Assembly: GCF_019649055.1 (NCBI RefSeq)
Contig: NW_026570286.1
Span: 558,001-622,000, forward strand
Source: Paramacrobiotus metropolitanus
Taxonomy: Eukaryota > Tardigrada > Eutardigrada > Parachela > Macrobiotidae
Direction of reading: 5' to 3'
DNA: 64,000 bases
The position numbers were made by a program, and so were the translations under genes. Positions 1 to 13,100 of the stretch are shown here, one piece after another; the stretch's first letter is position 1; every line of letters begins with the position of its first letter. The notes beneath the pieces were generated by a model. The model searched no databases. It was not told where the DNA came from and saw only the letters and a program-made list of their open reading frames with translations.

Positions 1-205
1 TCATGCTGATCGTGGCAAAATCCCCACCAAAACTATTGGTCAATCCGTACAGGGCCAGACCGAAACCCACAACACCGCACAACACACAGAACAAGGAAAA
101 CAGAACGGATGTCCGGCGCAGATGATTGAACTGCGGACTGCGTGGCCGCTCGGTGCGGCCGGCATTGTACACTTGCGACACGGATCGACCCATTGTGGGA
201 TCCAT
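1..205 (-). CDS. N-terminal exon of a membrane protein (3' truncated by window edge)
   Basis: Reading leftward from an ATG at 205, the frame stays open to the window edge for 68 codons. It codes for a polar, Arg/Ser-rich N-terminus of about 30 residues (MDPTMGRSVSQVYNAG...) followed by a strongly hydrophobic stretch at about residues 33-55 (VLFSLFCVLCGVVGFGLALY). That is one transmembrane helix with a cytosolic, positively charged N-terminus. A second in-frame Met at codon 5 could be the start instead. The frame is open at both the protein and the DNA level up to base 1, so the rest of the gene lies outside the window. I do not recognise the family. Multi-pass (tetraspan-like) architectures often begin this way, but that is only inference. 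Confidence 0.5.
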   Translation of the reverse strand, partial: MDPTMGRSVSQVYNAGRTERPRSPQFNHLRRTSVLFSLFCVLCGVVGFGLALYGLTNSFGGDFATISM

Positions 206-3200
206 GGTAGCTGATGTTGGGTAAACATTTCCCGCACACATTCACCACAACAGGTCCATTTTTGGTTTGCTTTGGCACGGTTAATCTAGGAGTGTGTATA
301 TTGTACTATACATAATATACAAACGTAGGTATAAATACTTTGAATAAAGAAAGAGTAGTACTTATTAATATAAGAGGATAAAAAAATAAATGCGAAAAGG
401 TCATAAAAGAATATTCTATGTACATATACAAAGAGAGCAGTAGGTTGTTGCCGTATTATATAATTCGAGACAAGCGGTTTTATAGTGTACATATAACCAT
501 TGCGATACTATACAAAAATATCAAGATCGTGATTAATGCAGAAAGTCGGGCTAATACGCAAGAGCTTCCCATACAGACCAGATGCTGTGCTGATATTACG
601 ACGCAGCGGAAGATAGGAAATTAGGACTGCCGAACAGTGGGAACACGTGTCGTAATTGGACAGATTGTTAAGCTTCATTACAGCAGATTGTAGCTCACCC
701 TTTCAGGCAGTGATAAATGCGTAAATAAGATTATTAATGCCTCATTTAAAATGTCTAGGTATTATTTTGCTCTGATTGACTTTAACACCGCCGTATGTGT
801 ACCGCTGCATGTAGCCTCTTAACTCACGCGTAATCATACTTTATAAAATGCGCTTGATTGCTTGAAGTCACTGTGTTTAATATGGGGCTCTTTGTTGCTT
901 GTCAGTCTGCTTCCGGGCTTGATTAAAGTAATGTAATGCGCTTGGTGTTGTATCTCCATAATTATTTATAACGCATGGAGCTCTAATGTGATGAAGAAGT
1001 TAATGGTAAAATGATAGGCCTACTCTAAATATTAATCTCGTTATGATAAAACAGACAGCTACTCAAATGAAACTGTCGCAGATTCAAAGATCACATTGTA
1101 ACAATTATTATATACGCGCCAAAGGAGTAAGGACTCTCGCCGTCTCGCGACGGAACCGATGCTCCACAACTTTACTTGTAACTGAAAGAACACAATACTT
1201 ATTTGGGTGCAGTTTTTAGACAATAACTTTAATGTGGTTTGTTAATTCTGCTACCTGTCAGTCCATAGACTGTAGTGCGGTGTAGCTTTAGTGACCGCGA
1301 TAGACAATGTAAGTACATTTACAAATGCCGGAATGGTTGCATATGTCGGACGGCATTTCACTCATTACGTATACAAGTACATTTAGGATTCTTTTAACGA
1401 AATATTAATATTGTTTACGTTATTCAAACTGTGTGCTTTGTACAACCGGCACTTATCGTGACTTCGCAACCGGCACTTTTTTACCATTGTATGAGCGTAT
1501 CTTCACCTTCCGGTTGCTTGCGTATTACACGTACGAAGTATATGTACATTATTACGTTGAGCAAAACACTGTTGGCGCTAGAAGCATCAAAAGATCGCTT
1601 TCGACAATTCCCAGACTCTCACAAATGGTGAAACATCAAAAGTCACGGTGCCGCAAACCGAATCTACGTTTTACGTCAACGAAGTATGCATCGAGATGCG
1701 GTCGCACCACAGGTTACAGAAAATTTTGCCCCTTATCAGTAACTCTGCTTTTTTATTATTTTACGTTTCTGAAAGAACCATTTATTATTGTAGTTGAGAT
1801 AGTAAGTACCCTACCATTGCACATTGGTGCGACAGTATGAAGCACATAAGTGCAACTTGTCATTAATGTAATTTAATTTACTGCGCCGATGGGAGCGAAT
1901 TTAGATCAAATTTTCTTTGTGATTAGGCCGCCTCTTTCGATTGATGCTTAATGAGTGACTGTTTCCGAAGCTTTTTTTATTGACTGCTATTGTTTGAAGT
2001 TATAAGAACAAGGATAATAAAAGTAATACAATTTAATTTAACAAGGACGACGACAAGGTGCATGAAGTGCGCTCCTTGCGCGCGCTATGTATCTGAATAC
2101 AGAGGAAATTATTTTGCCTAATATCTATGCCCACTGCGTTGCAGGCGTGTTAACACGCCAGTTAAATTAATACGGTAACTTGTCAGCAGATGTGGACTGC
2201 AGTTCAAAATGTTTTGACCATTCGGCTATGCTAGCGACTGGCAGCTTCAACCGGAAGTTTTAATGAGCATTGTAAAGCAACTGGATCGTTCCTGTTGTCA
2301 TCTTCTTTAATTTCTGTCAGGTAGCTTTGCAACAGCAATTGCCGCGTAATTCTGCACATATTATATGGATGCCGGAACGGCACTGCATCCATACGTGCGC
2401 ATGCGATGAGGTGTTTCCGTAAATTACCTGAATATCCTGTTGTACATGCCATCACGTGTTGTCATCCGTTAATTTCCTGGAAACGCGGGAGTTTCGCATT
2501 TCCGTTCGGCGATATGCTGATTAAGTAGTCGGCACATTTATGTTTAATCAAATGGAATTCATATTTTATCGGAGCGTTGTTTACCGTCCAAATATAAGAC
2601 GCCGACGCTCTCTCTCCAAGAGACCGCGCGCGTAGTATACCATTGTACAGTACATATATCCCGGTCGGGGCAGCGTTCTCCCGGGCGGAAGTCTGATACG
2701 CATCGAAACGGGAGAGTTCAGTGCAATGTACAATGTACGCGCGCATATGTTCTCCATGTATCTTTGTATATGGTGCATGTACTACGTGCGGTTGGAAGAG
2801 ACGAGCACTGGAGCGGGGCTGGAACCAATGGAGAGACATGATTAAGTGATTCCTTTTAGCGCTAATCGTGCTGGCTTAAATCCTTTTTTAACCATGTGCA
2901 TTTCCACTCAGCCAGAGCCAGTTGGGTGCGATTGAGCGAGAGCCCGGCCCGTGCGCATCGTGTATATGTGTTCTCTGGAATATGCCCATCAATTTCTGTC
3001 TTTTCCAACCATTCGCCTGTAGTTGCAATTTTGTATATGAAATTGACAATTGTTTTGATGGGGCCCAAGTCCAGCTAATGACGCCGATGGGAGACTTTTG
3101 CCCACGATGATTACCTCTGTGTGCCGGTGTAATGTGTAAATAAAAATATACTTCTGGCCGACTTCCTTGGCTTTTTCCCTGGTGATTGCATAACAGTCCT

Positions 3201-3587
3201 GACGGGCGCACAGATTATTAAGATATCCGATTGATAAATACTCTGAATGGGCGTTGTAATTACATTTTGGGGAATAATCACGAGATGAAGATTGGATTAC
3301 CGGCTAACATTTATGTACTGGCTTATGCGACACTCTGTTTTGTCCTTAAGCCGTTCCTAGCACATGCCGGAAACTCGGGTATGCAGAAAACAGAAAACTA
3401 AATCGTGTTTAATTTACCAAAAAATTCTAAATTAAACACTTTTGCTCGAAAAGTCTTATACATTGCTAAACCATTTGTCTGCATACACGTGCAGATTTGT
3501 GTATCTATTAATAACGGAGCGCATTCTTTATCTCGAATACACAATGCAATTACTGCATAGTGAATTACTGCAAACTACTGGCAGTCT
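206..3587. other. Gene-free stretch
   Basis: AT-rich sequence. The open frames here are short, use non-ATG starts, and show no domain, no Cys pattern and no linkable splice sites. The longest, at about 1433-1840, begins at TTG and looks random in composition. I see no coding exon and no RNA gene. Confidence 0.5.
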
Positions 3588-5060
3588 GAGTTTTGTGTAA
3601 TATTCTCATACTTTCTGGAAAAATTTGACTTAAAGTTTGTAACGGTTATTGCCGCAGCATAATATTTATAAACGGCAAAAAGACTGCATAATTTAATTTT
3701 AGCGTTAGCATACAACACAGAAATGTTGACATACACCAGTTTTTCATTTAAGAACATGGTTTACCGAACTGCGTTAGCCAAATTTAATTAAATTATACGG
3801 GAAAAAAGTCGCGGTGTAATGTATCAGTTTATTACGAAGTTTACGTAAGAGAGCGCTGCGTGGATCATTACAGTATCGTGTTACTCTTTTTCAACACAGC
3901 TTTCCTAAAGCTGTTATGAAAATTCGAAAAACTTTAACAAAAATTATGAAGCTAGTGAGTAGTATTTTATTTGTGCTAACACACATGTATGATACACTAT
4001 CGCGGGACGTATTCCCATTTGCCAATGCAAAAGTCTAGTACTGTATTATATAATTCTTCTCGGTGGTTTCCTTGTCTCTTTTATGATGAGCAAGAAAATC
4101 AGCGATTAATGATTACAGTAAATGTTTAGTTTGAACATGTGTATGGTAATAAATTCAGTTGTTTGCTGTTAGAAACAGTAATTGCTCAATTTAATATATT
4201 TTGCCCTGAATTAAATTTAGCCACGCCCACTTAACCATGGCCGATGAAAATATTTTTTTAATTATAACCAAGGGTTACTCCGTCTTGAAATTTTTCGGAG
4301 CCGGGAGCCGGTGACCGGGCCCTGGTGAGTTTTGTGTAATATTCGTATACTTACTTTCTGGAACAATTTGACTTTAAGTTTGTAACGATTGTTGCCGCAG
4401 CATAATATTTACAAACGGCAAAAAGACTGCATAATTTAATTTTAGCGTTAGCATACAACACAGAAATGTTGACATACACCAGTTTTTCATTTAAGAACAT
4501 GGTATACCGAACTGCGTTAGCCAAATTTAATTAAATTATACGGGAAAAAAGTCGCGGTGTAATGTATCAGTTTATTACGAAGTTTACGTAAGAGAGCGCT
4601 GCGTGGATCATTACAGTATCGTGTTACTCTTTTTCAACACAGCTCGACGTGTGCCATCCCTAAAGACTGTTATGCCGGTATTCGGCCGGTAGTGTGTTTT
4701 AGTGTTGTGACAGTAAATTACAAAATAATTTTCCTTCAGGGTCTCTGTAAAGGCAACACTCGAATCTGTCAAGTGCAATTATACCATCAACAAAGCACAT
4801 GGCAATTCACAGTGGCTAAACTGTCATTAAAAACTTTATATCCCTGTTCCCAGTACGTGATTGCTGCGTCCAGTCCGGGTTGCACGTTTCGGCTTGTCTC
4901 TTTTATGGATGACGCAAGTAGAAATTGTCAGCGATTTAATGGAATTTTGTAGTAAACGCTGTTTAGTTAGGCAGTTTCCAACATGTGTCATGTTGTTAAT
5001 GGAAATTCAGTTGCATTTGCTGTTAGAAGAGGCGGTAGAACTTGCTCAATTTAATCTGCA
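3588..5060 (+). repeat. Diverged tandem duplication (two copies of about 0.65-0.75 kb)
   Basis: A block at 3588-3900 recurs at 4327-4643 with very few changes, including a 4-bp insertion early in the second copy. The copies are offset by about 740 bp. Similarity then weakens but is still visible: 4070-4210 matches 4890-5060, both carrying 'cttgtctcttttatg' and later 'ttgctcaattta'. The whole is best read as a tandem duplication whose distal parts have diverged through indels. The junction near 4300-4330 is GC-rich. No transposase-like frame is present, so this could be either a segmental duplication or two copies of a non-autonomous element. Confidence 0.75.
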
Positions 5061-6346
5061 CCATCATTTTTAAAAAAAACTGCAACGGTACTATATACAA
5101 ACCAACAAACACTGGTACGAAAAATTTTGAACATATGTAGTTACATTCACACATCTGATTATGGCACATTATAGTCAAAGACGGTGCGGTGTGCCCTTAT
5201 ATCTCCATGCATATCGCTACATGCGAATAAACTGTAGAGGTAGCATAAATATGATATACCGTAACTAATCTGGATGGAGAACATTAATTATTGCTGCTTG
5301 CATTTCGGATGTGGTGGTGTCAAGTAAATCCTTGTAATAGCAGCATTACAGAAATGCTTTTCGATGACGCGCATGTGCCAGTAGTCTATATTAATAGCTT
5401 GTCAGTCTGACATGGTTATGCCATTACGGATCATTAATTTTTCGGGCTCCGTAGTTGTGAATTGTGCTTCTCGTTAAAAGATGTGTGTTTCCACTGTGTT
5501 AACGATGTGTAATGCCGGCGAACAAGTAAAATTGATAAGGTGGCTCCTGCCGGTCGTAAACCGATTTATATTGTAATAGACGGCTGCATTAATCGATTAG
5601 TCGGTTAGTTAAGGGCCTGCTCCAGCCATGATTTTGTTAGAGAAAAATTATGGATTCCATTGAAAGTTCATGGAGGAAATCGAAAAGGGTGACGACGGAT
5701 GGTTATCTGAAATCAATTAGTGAAACCTGTCAACAGACGTCTTCCGCTGCGGCTTCAGAGCATTGTACTGTGCTACTTAAACATTTGGCAAATAATTTCT
5801 CCATATTTAAATATGATCTTTTTTTCTTGAATAAATTTTTTTTTAGTAGGGCTACAGCCTCTCGTTCGTATACATTATACAGCACTATCATTCTCTAATT
5901 GGAGATTAATAATTATGTAATTTAAGACCTTGCAACTTATATACAACTGCTTATCCTATTTTGCACGCGCGGCGCATTTATATACAAGCGTATAGATATT
6001 ACCATTTATTAGTTAACGGGCAGCCTTTGCATTTATTAATTTGCTGCTCCATTTCCTTTAACATAAAAACTTTTTTCCACGTAATTCTCAAAACCACTCC
6101 CAGAGGATGTAACCATGCTTCGCAGGCTGTACATACTGTTTCTTTTCAAGAAAAGTTTGATGAATTATCGGCGCACCAAAAAGAATATTTAAAAGACACC
6201 TACACATACAGTATAGTTACATAAGCTTCTCTTCAATGCAATTATTGTGCATAGCTATGTACCAATACACATCCATTCTTCCGTTTTTAAATACCGGTAG
6301 AAATTTTGTGAATTGTATTCTTACAAGCCTTTATTACTTTTTGCAG
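5061..6346. other. Gene-free stretch, upstream of a Ly6-like exon
   Basis: No frame here has recognisable protein features. The signal-peptide exon of the Ly6-like gene that follows should lie in or upstream of this interval (it needs a donor leaving one base of a codon), but I could not identify it with confidence. Confidence 0.4.
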
Positions 6347-8038
6347 CAGCAAAGGGTTTCCCGCGCGTTAGGGAATGCTACGAGTGCACCAGTGGTGTAA
6401 ATGACGGCTGCGACGATCCTGCGCGGGTGGCTAAGTGGGCGTTCCCCTGCCCGGAAGGGACGCAGGGCTGTTTGAAGATGAAAGCGCCAGGATGTAAGTC
6501 AACCAGAAAAATATTCTTGTGTTAATATGTATCTGGTTTGTGCGATGTGTTTTGCATAAAGTGTGGAATAATAATGTACAATAGCCGATTATTTAAATAG
6601 AAAGGCATATAGCATACGGTTGCAACATGTGCATATAGTCAATTCGCGTCGAAATATTGTGCATGTCTGATCGGGGAAATGGCTACGGCGAGTTACGACC
6701 GACCCCTGCACTGATCTTTTAATCCCCTAATAAGGCTTTTGTTCGCCCCGGCAATCGTGTAACGAGGCGTCCAGCTGAGAGTTTAGGGCTTAATCGGTGC
6801 ACAGTGGAATATGCCATTAACTTTTTGCTTCTCGCTCCATGGCCATCGTTTTTATGCCGTTTTTCCATGCAGAATATAGAATAAGAAAATGTAATTATGC
6901 TTTAAATACGCGTTTTCAGCACAAAAAAGGCCAGCTGTACAATATGTCCCGAGTAAAACAGTTTGTAAAAAAAAGTTAGCTAAACGTTAGTTAAAGGCCA
7001 ATATTCGAACATGTTCGAATTTTGGCCTTTAACTAACGTTTGACTAACGTTTAACTAACGTTTTTTTTACAAACTGTTTTACTCGGGTGTATAGATATTT
7101 GTATCGTGGACTGTATACTTTTTATTCGCGTCAGTAGCAACAAAATTTGTCACACGTTTTACATAAATCGTGAGAAACTAAAAAATTTGTATCTGTAATT
7201 GCTGCTGGTATGTGCGGACAGCGGACATTATCCGGCATTTGTATACTTAGCATGTACTACAGTAACTATATGAGAGATCTCGAAGCAACGGTAACTGCAT
7301 TTCAAAAACAACTTACGCTAAGCGAATTGCTGTTATTGTCTTATTTAAACAAAACTTTCGATGGTCCAGACATACGTACTTCTAATTTATGAGAACTTTA
7401 GCAATACGTAGTTTCAATTGTAAGTGATTACGAACGGGATGCTGTACGTACTTGAAATAGGAGCACGTAGACAGAACAGCATGGTCCGTGCGCTAACTTT
7501 TTAAATTTTATGTCGATTGTTTTACTGCGTTGTTTTAAAAATTAATCATGGTGTCCATTTAATTATCAGCGTTTTTAAACTTTAAAATTTATTATTATAC
7601 TTTCCAATCGTCAGATAATTTATGGAGTAAAAAAAAAGTAGCCATAAAGCAATTAAGCAAATTTTTTCGGTGCTATCACGCTGCAAAATTGTATCAATGA
7701 TCTGCAGTCTGCGAAATAACCAGTGCAATCGACCGCAGGGATGAGATCAAAATGCAGAACATATGGTGAAAATTATCGGTTGTTTATTTTTAGCTCCTTT
7801 GATACGCTCATGCGGGAATCCCCATGACAGTCCGGTGCCGATCAAGGATGGCTGTGTTAATAAACCGGGAGTCGGTATCATATGTTCCTGCTCAACAACC
7901 AACCTTTGCAATGCTGCCGCGCCGGCTTCCTTCAGGAACTTCAATCGAGCGTTTTTTTATATGCGCATTCCCTTTCTTAATTTTCATATTGTTATGACGC
8001 TTGCGTTCTCTATACTGTACTATGCCTATTTGTTGTAA
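6347..8038 (+). CDS. Ly6/uPAR (quiver/sleepless-like) GPI-anchored protein, first exon not found
   Basis: Two exons are clear. Exon 6347-6493 follows a tttttgcag acceptor and codes for ECYECTSGVNDGCDDP, then further Cys residues (AFPCPEG, GCLKM), and ends at a gtaagt donor leaving one base. Exon 7794-8038 follows a tttttag acceptor, joins in phase, and codes for IRSCGNPHD, a Cys, then CSCSTTNLCN and a hydrophobic C-terminus ending ILYYAYLL. The CxxC start, the RSCG motif and the terminal C-x-C-x(5)-CN are diagnostic of the three-finger Ly6/uPAR fold, in the arrangement seen in insect quiver/sleepless-type proteins. The hydrophobic tail fits a GPI-anchor signal, so the product should sit on the outer cell surface. 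The family modulates ion channels, receptors or junctions; the role here is unknown. The signal-peptide exon must lie upstream and was not identified. Confidence 0.8.
6948..7087. repeat. 140-bp near-perfect hairpin (foldback/MITE-like) in the Ly6 intron
   Basis: The sequence starts cccgagtaaaacagtttgta and ends with its reverse complement, tacaaactgttttactcggg. The arms, about 70 bp each, continue inward through A8/T8 runs and gttagttaaaggcc/ggcctttaactaac to a small loop around ttcgaacatgttcgaa. The 3' arm carries an extra tandem repeat of 'actaacgttt'. It lies wholly within the intron at 6494-7793. Confidence 0.9.
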
Positions 8039-8242
8039 GGTTATAACTATCCGGCTCTGCCAAGCTGTCATCGTTTTTGCTAACTAAAATATCAGCCCAT
8101 ATAATATCGCACGCCAAATGAAGGAGAACGATGCGGCAGTATTAAGCAGTTGATAATTGTCAGATCCTTCAACGAATCATTGTGATATTTATCCGAAGCC
8201 ATGTTTTGTTGCGCATGTTTTTAGTTAACAGTTGACGAATTC

Positions 8243-8248
8243 AATAAA
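8243..8248 (+). terminator. Polyadenylation signal AATAAA (Ly6-like gene)
   Basis: An aataaa hexamer lies about 205 bp after the stop codon at 8038 and is followed by T/G-rich sequence. This is a plausible 3' end for the Ly6-like transcript. Confidence 0.4.
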
Positions 8249-10162
8249 TGTAAAGTTCTGCGAGTATACATATCCTGGTTAACTTGAGTTTTAATTTACA
8301 TGGTCATTACTAGCAGCTTCTTGAAGTGAGACTATAATCATACAAGAATCTTTGCTTTTCCTGCAGCAGAAAAGCTACCAGTGCTATGCACGATATTGCG
8401 AATGTATTAGCCTTTTATTGCAAACAATAAAGGGTAAAGCTAGTGTCAAACTCTACAAAACAGCGCTAATACACTTTTGATTTTTCGAGTATTATAATGC
8501 TTGCTACAGAGTGGCGTTATATAGTCTCGCGTTAAACGTAGGCAAAACGATTAGTGCAGCTTTAAAGCTACGCTACACATATATTATATGCTATGCTATA
8601 CAATTTATCATAGATTTAATATTAAAATTTATCATAGATTTTGCCTGTTTGACCGCTCACTTTTTTGTTATCCTGTCGGTGATTTAATAGATGCGAGTAT
8701 ATATACAGTTGTTGCAGTAGCTGCGAAAACAGTCCATGCGTGCTTTCATCCATGTACTCGTAACAATAATCGTATAAGCAGGAACAAACGCTTAATAATG
8801 CACTATAATTTGAGGTATAATCACTACCAGTCATAAAAAATCTGGAATCCGTTCGGTACTCGAGGGATACACATTAACACTGCTGAGACCGGTATTCTCT
8901 GTATCTCTACGCAATCCTACATCCATCATTATATTTTCCCGGTTGGCAACGTAAGAAGATATGCCGCTTATCTTCTGACGTACAGCTTTGACGCCGTTTC
9001 CAGAAATGAATTTCTTCTGTATATGCACAGCTGATGATACCGTAGGGAACTGCCTCCGTCTTGCAATTGACGACGGTAAAAGGAGGTGTGGCGATTCCGG
9101 GTAGTAAGCATTGTGAAAAAAGGTTTGCTACTTCAGGAAACGAAAAGAGCGTGCAAAATGCTACCGTCTGTGGACAATAACACCGCCCGCAAGAAAATAA
9201 TGGTCGATGATTCTGGCACACGTCTGATAAAGATCCTAACGGTTTGCAGCTGTATAATAATGCGGCCACATAAGATTTTCTCAACGACAGTAGTTCAGGA
9301 GTTTGTTTATTTGATTCTACGTAACGACTGATAACCTAACCAACGGAAGCGATTGTCGCCTGACCGGCGACCGAGTTTAAATAATTCACTTAATTTAATA
9401 AATCTGGACACGTATTTAGTTTTTACTTTTCATCAAAACACTTGCACACGAACCTCGATTTCATGCGTTAATAATTAGTGGCGCTCCGATTTGTATAAGA
9501 GCAGGAAAAAAGAGGTCGAGATTTAAATGCACAACTATAAGTGTAGCGCTCTATACGTGCTGTTTACTCAGCTTTCGGGATTTTTTCGCCGAAAGACGCA
9601 GTCAATAATTGAATGAAGAAAGTCATAAAGTGGATGATTTGAAAGGCTCTCTCTAAGGTGCGGCAGTTCGACAGAATCGATGTCGATAAAACAAATTAGC
9701 ACTAATTAATCAAATTAATTGTTCAGCATGTGCGTGCTGTTTGATGTTCAAACGGCTACTTCAGGAATAATTACGAATTATGCATGTAGACAACGAGCCA
9801 AAGCAAGATAAAGGGGAGCATATTTTACACTGAGTTATGTATTTGTATTTCACAATATTATCATATGTAGAAGACTGCCGCTTTTGCATTTTCGAAATAA
9901 AATACGCAGTGCGCATTTGCAGCACATAAAAGCGCAGCAGACTTTACTTTGCGGTTTAGCGTAACACAGGTCTATACTCTGTGCATATCATAATTTTGTA
10001 CACTATGTTTGTGGTTGTGAGTATTTGATTCAGCTATTACCTTCATATATGGTCATTGTACATATTTACTTGCACTGTTGTGCCGAAAACGGTGCGTTAA
10101 TGAGAGCAGGAAAAAGCTGAATACAGCCGTATAACAGTATGACGTACATTACAGAATAATCT
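8249..10162. other. Intergenic stretch with no confident gene
   Basis: On the minus strand, 8831-9028 is open for about 65 codons, with a balanced composition and an AG acceptor-like site at its start. It has no partner exons and no motif I recognise, so I do not call it. The rest is AT-rich with nothing recognisable. Confidence 0.35.
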
Positions 10163-13100
10163 TTATGAAAAACGAACAAATGGAATATCTCTCGTAAAGG
10201 TCACCCCGGGTGAATTGGGCGAGCGGCGCCACAGTGCGAAGCAAACGGAAGTGGCTACTACGCCGATGATCAACATGCCTACGGCCAGACCGGCCATTTC
10301 CGATATAGAATAGCCAGGCTTACTCGGCGCCACGAGCAGTCCCGGGGTCTGTCGCATTTCCGGTGGAATTTGCAATGACGGAACGTCACGCTTGGAATTC
10401 GTTGCCGCTACAGTTTTAGGATTAATCATGGTGCCATCCAAGTATGTTTTTCCTACAGAAACAAGTAAATTTGTATTGTGTCACACACACACCGGTATTC
10501 AGACGGAAACGATAGTCAGATTTGTTTCCTATTGCGATAAACCTTACGAATACATCTAATACTAATAGGGTTTGCTGTTTAAATAGGATTACGGATGAAA
10601 TTACTAATTGCAGAAGTACAAGTACATCATATGCAATCATATGCAACGTATCATATCATACGTATCATATCATATCATATGGTTATATCATATACGACGA
10701 TGTATCGACAGCGCACCGACGTGGAAGACACGATATCGGAATAATTAGCTGCTCCGCTAATAATGTCATCCGTTAAGGCCGCCAGATCATCACAGATATC
10801 AAACGCCAAACATCCATCATCTCCCAGCTGACGGATGCACTCCTGAGCGCAATGCCAGCGCTCCAGAGCTGGTTCAATCTCGCGCTGAATTATTTCCGTA
10901 TCACCCGCAATAAACAGTTCATATCCGGGCGCGATTTCGAAATCATTGACATAATTGCCTGTTGACAAATACTTGTTGACCATTCGCACCGGAAATTCAA
11001 AATAACACAAAAAAGAAATTTCAATATGTGACAATACGTTAATTTAAATTCAAAGGGTTATAACTTGTTACCGGTTTACATTAAAAAAAAGGCTTTCAAA
11101 TTACATTAAGAGAAACAGCAGATATTTGCATTTTTTTAGTTAGTGGTAGCTTCACTTACGGCTCAAATGCCAGCAACCCGGTTTGTACTCCCTTTCGTCG
11201 TGCATTACGTCGAATGCGTGACTTTTAAATAGCTGGCATTCGTGTTGAAATTTCCCGGTGGTTTTCCGGCTGCTACCGATGGACAAACTGGAGACAGTAG
11301 AACCAGAACCCGCTTGCACGCTCGTGGAACAGAACGAAAACGATTCACATGTCATATTTCCAAACAGACATTCTTTTGCACAGGTGTCCTCATTGCTCAC
11401 ACTGGTTATCACCTGGCAAAATTAAGTCTTTTTATTTTATAGAAACAAAAATATGTCTTTATACGCAGAGATTTGTATAGGTTGGATTACGTATTGGCTC
11501 AGCCACATCGCAATTTGTGTTGCACATGTAGGAAACAGACATTAAAATAATTAAAAACACAGAAGCGTTGAAGCATAGAAGCGTTGTCGGCCGCTAAAAT
11601 TAAGGATACGCAAGCATTCCGAAATTGCAGACAGAGCAAACTCATTTCGAGATACCTTTAAAGCAAAACCTAAAAAAGTTCGGAGTATAAATAAACGGGT
11701 ATTTGTTTTCCGCTTTTATAGCAGTACTGTAACTTTGCATGGATCCAAAACTTCGGGTCTCTTTTAACATTGTCATTTTGTGTTCTATTTTGCGAGACAT
11801 TCTCATAATTCTGTTATCCCCTTAGTTTTCTTTACACCGTTTTGCACCTACCATATCTGGAGGCGATTTGGGCACGAGTAAGCTAGCCAAGGTGAACATG
11901 CCTTTCCATGTGCGCGTCCAAATGGCACAATGGGAATGTGCGCTGATGCTGGGTTTGCCGCTGATGGTATTGAGCAGTTCATCTCCGTGTAAATGGGACA
12001 CGACACAATCCCCATATGCACACGAGGCAACGGATTGACACACGAAACGTTTCTCATCCAGACAATGCTGTCGGCACTCAGCTGGGGATAATTTTGAAAA
12101 CGAATCCTTAACACCCGCATTAACGATCATGGCGTGACCTTTGTAGAAATCAAAGGATGTTCTCGAATCCGTTGCTGTCGCTGTAACGAGTATGAAAAAG
12201 CTAATTCAAAGCTGCTGTATGACTAAATGCCATTTGCAGGTGTCTATAGTCTTTCTTCTCTGTACTTGCACAGTATAAGTGACCAAGATCTGTCTACAGA
12301 ACAAGAAATTATTTTGATATTTTGTTTATCGGTATTAGGTTATGCTTACGGGTAATACTGTCGTCGTGCAAAGAAACATCTGTGCGCATGTCTTCCGCAC
12401 TAACATTGACCCCAGTCACATTGTTGGCCACACTAATCGTAAAATTTCCGGCTTGAATGTCCACCAAAACTTTGAACAGCGTTTCCAGCACTCCTCCGTC
12501 GTACGTGGATGAATTAATTATTCCTGTGTTCAATATAGTATATCTTTAGCGTAAATTAAAATATAGTAACATATAGCGAAACTTCGGAGAACATTACTGT
12601 AGCCCACTAACATATATGAGTAATTCAAATTTATCTATATTTGTACGGCAAATGTGAATTTGATTTAGGAGTAGGTAAATACGCTCAGATATGTAGTCCG
12701 TACAGTAATCCACTTATCATGTTAATGGTTATTATGATCATCTTCTTTGAGTGTTTGCTTACGCTGATATACATCGCAAACAAACAAATCCGATCCCGGT
12801 GCGGGCAGCGCGGGTGCCACACGGGGACTCTCGAAGGCAAGGATGCAGCGTCGTAATGAACTCTTGTCGTCTCCGTTTTGCCGGGCACACCAACCGAACT
12901 TATTACAGTTGTCGTTCTGGCGGTCGCAGTTTGCGGCACAACTACTGAGCTGCTCGTGGGCCGAGGAGAAGAACTCACTGTTGGGCAGCCGGGTGACGCT
13001 CTGCGCTACACCGTTCTGGATCAGCGTATAATGCAGCAGGACAGGTGGGCGGGGCAAAATAGTGGCGGTGATGTACATGCTGGTGGTGTCCTGGCTGAAA

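Noticed and set aside
1433-1840. 135-codon plus-strand open frame
   Set aside because: Starts at TTG, overlaps another frame, composition looks random, and no splice or domain support.
2462-2839. 125-codon minus-strand open frame
   Set aside because: No recognisable motif, no signal peptide and no partner exons; judged chance.
8831-9028. Minus-strand frame that might be a terminal exon
   Set aside because: Composition is plausible and an acceptor-like AG is present, but there are no other exons and no family match.
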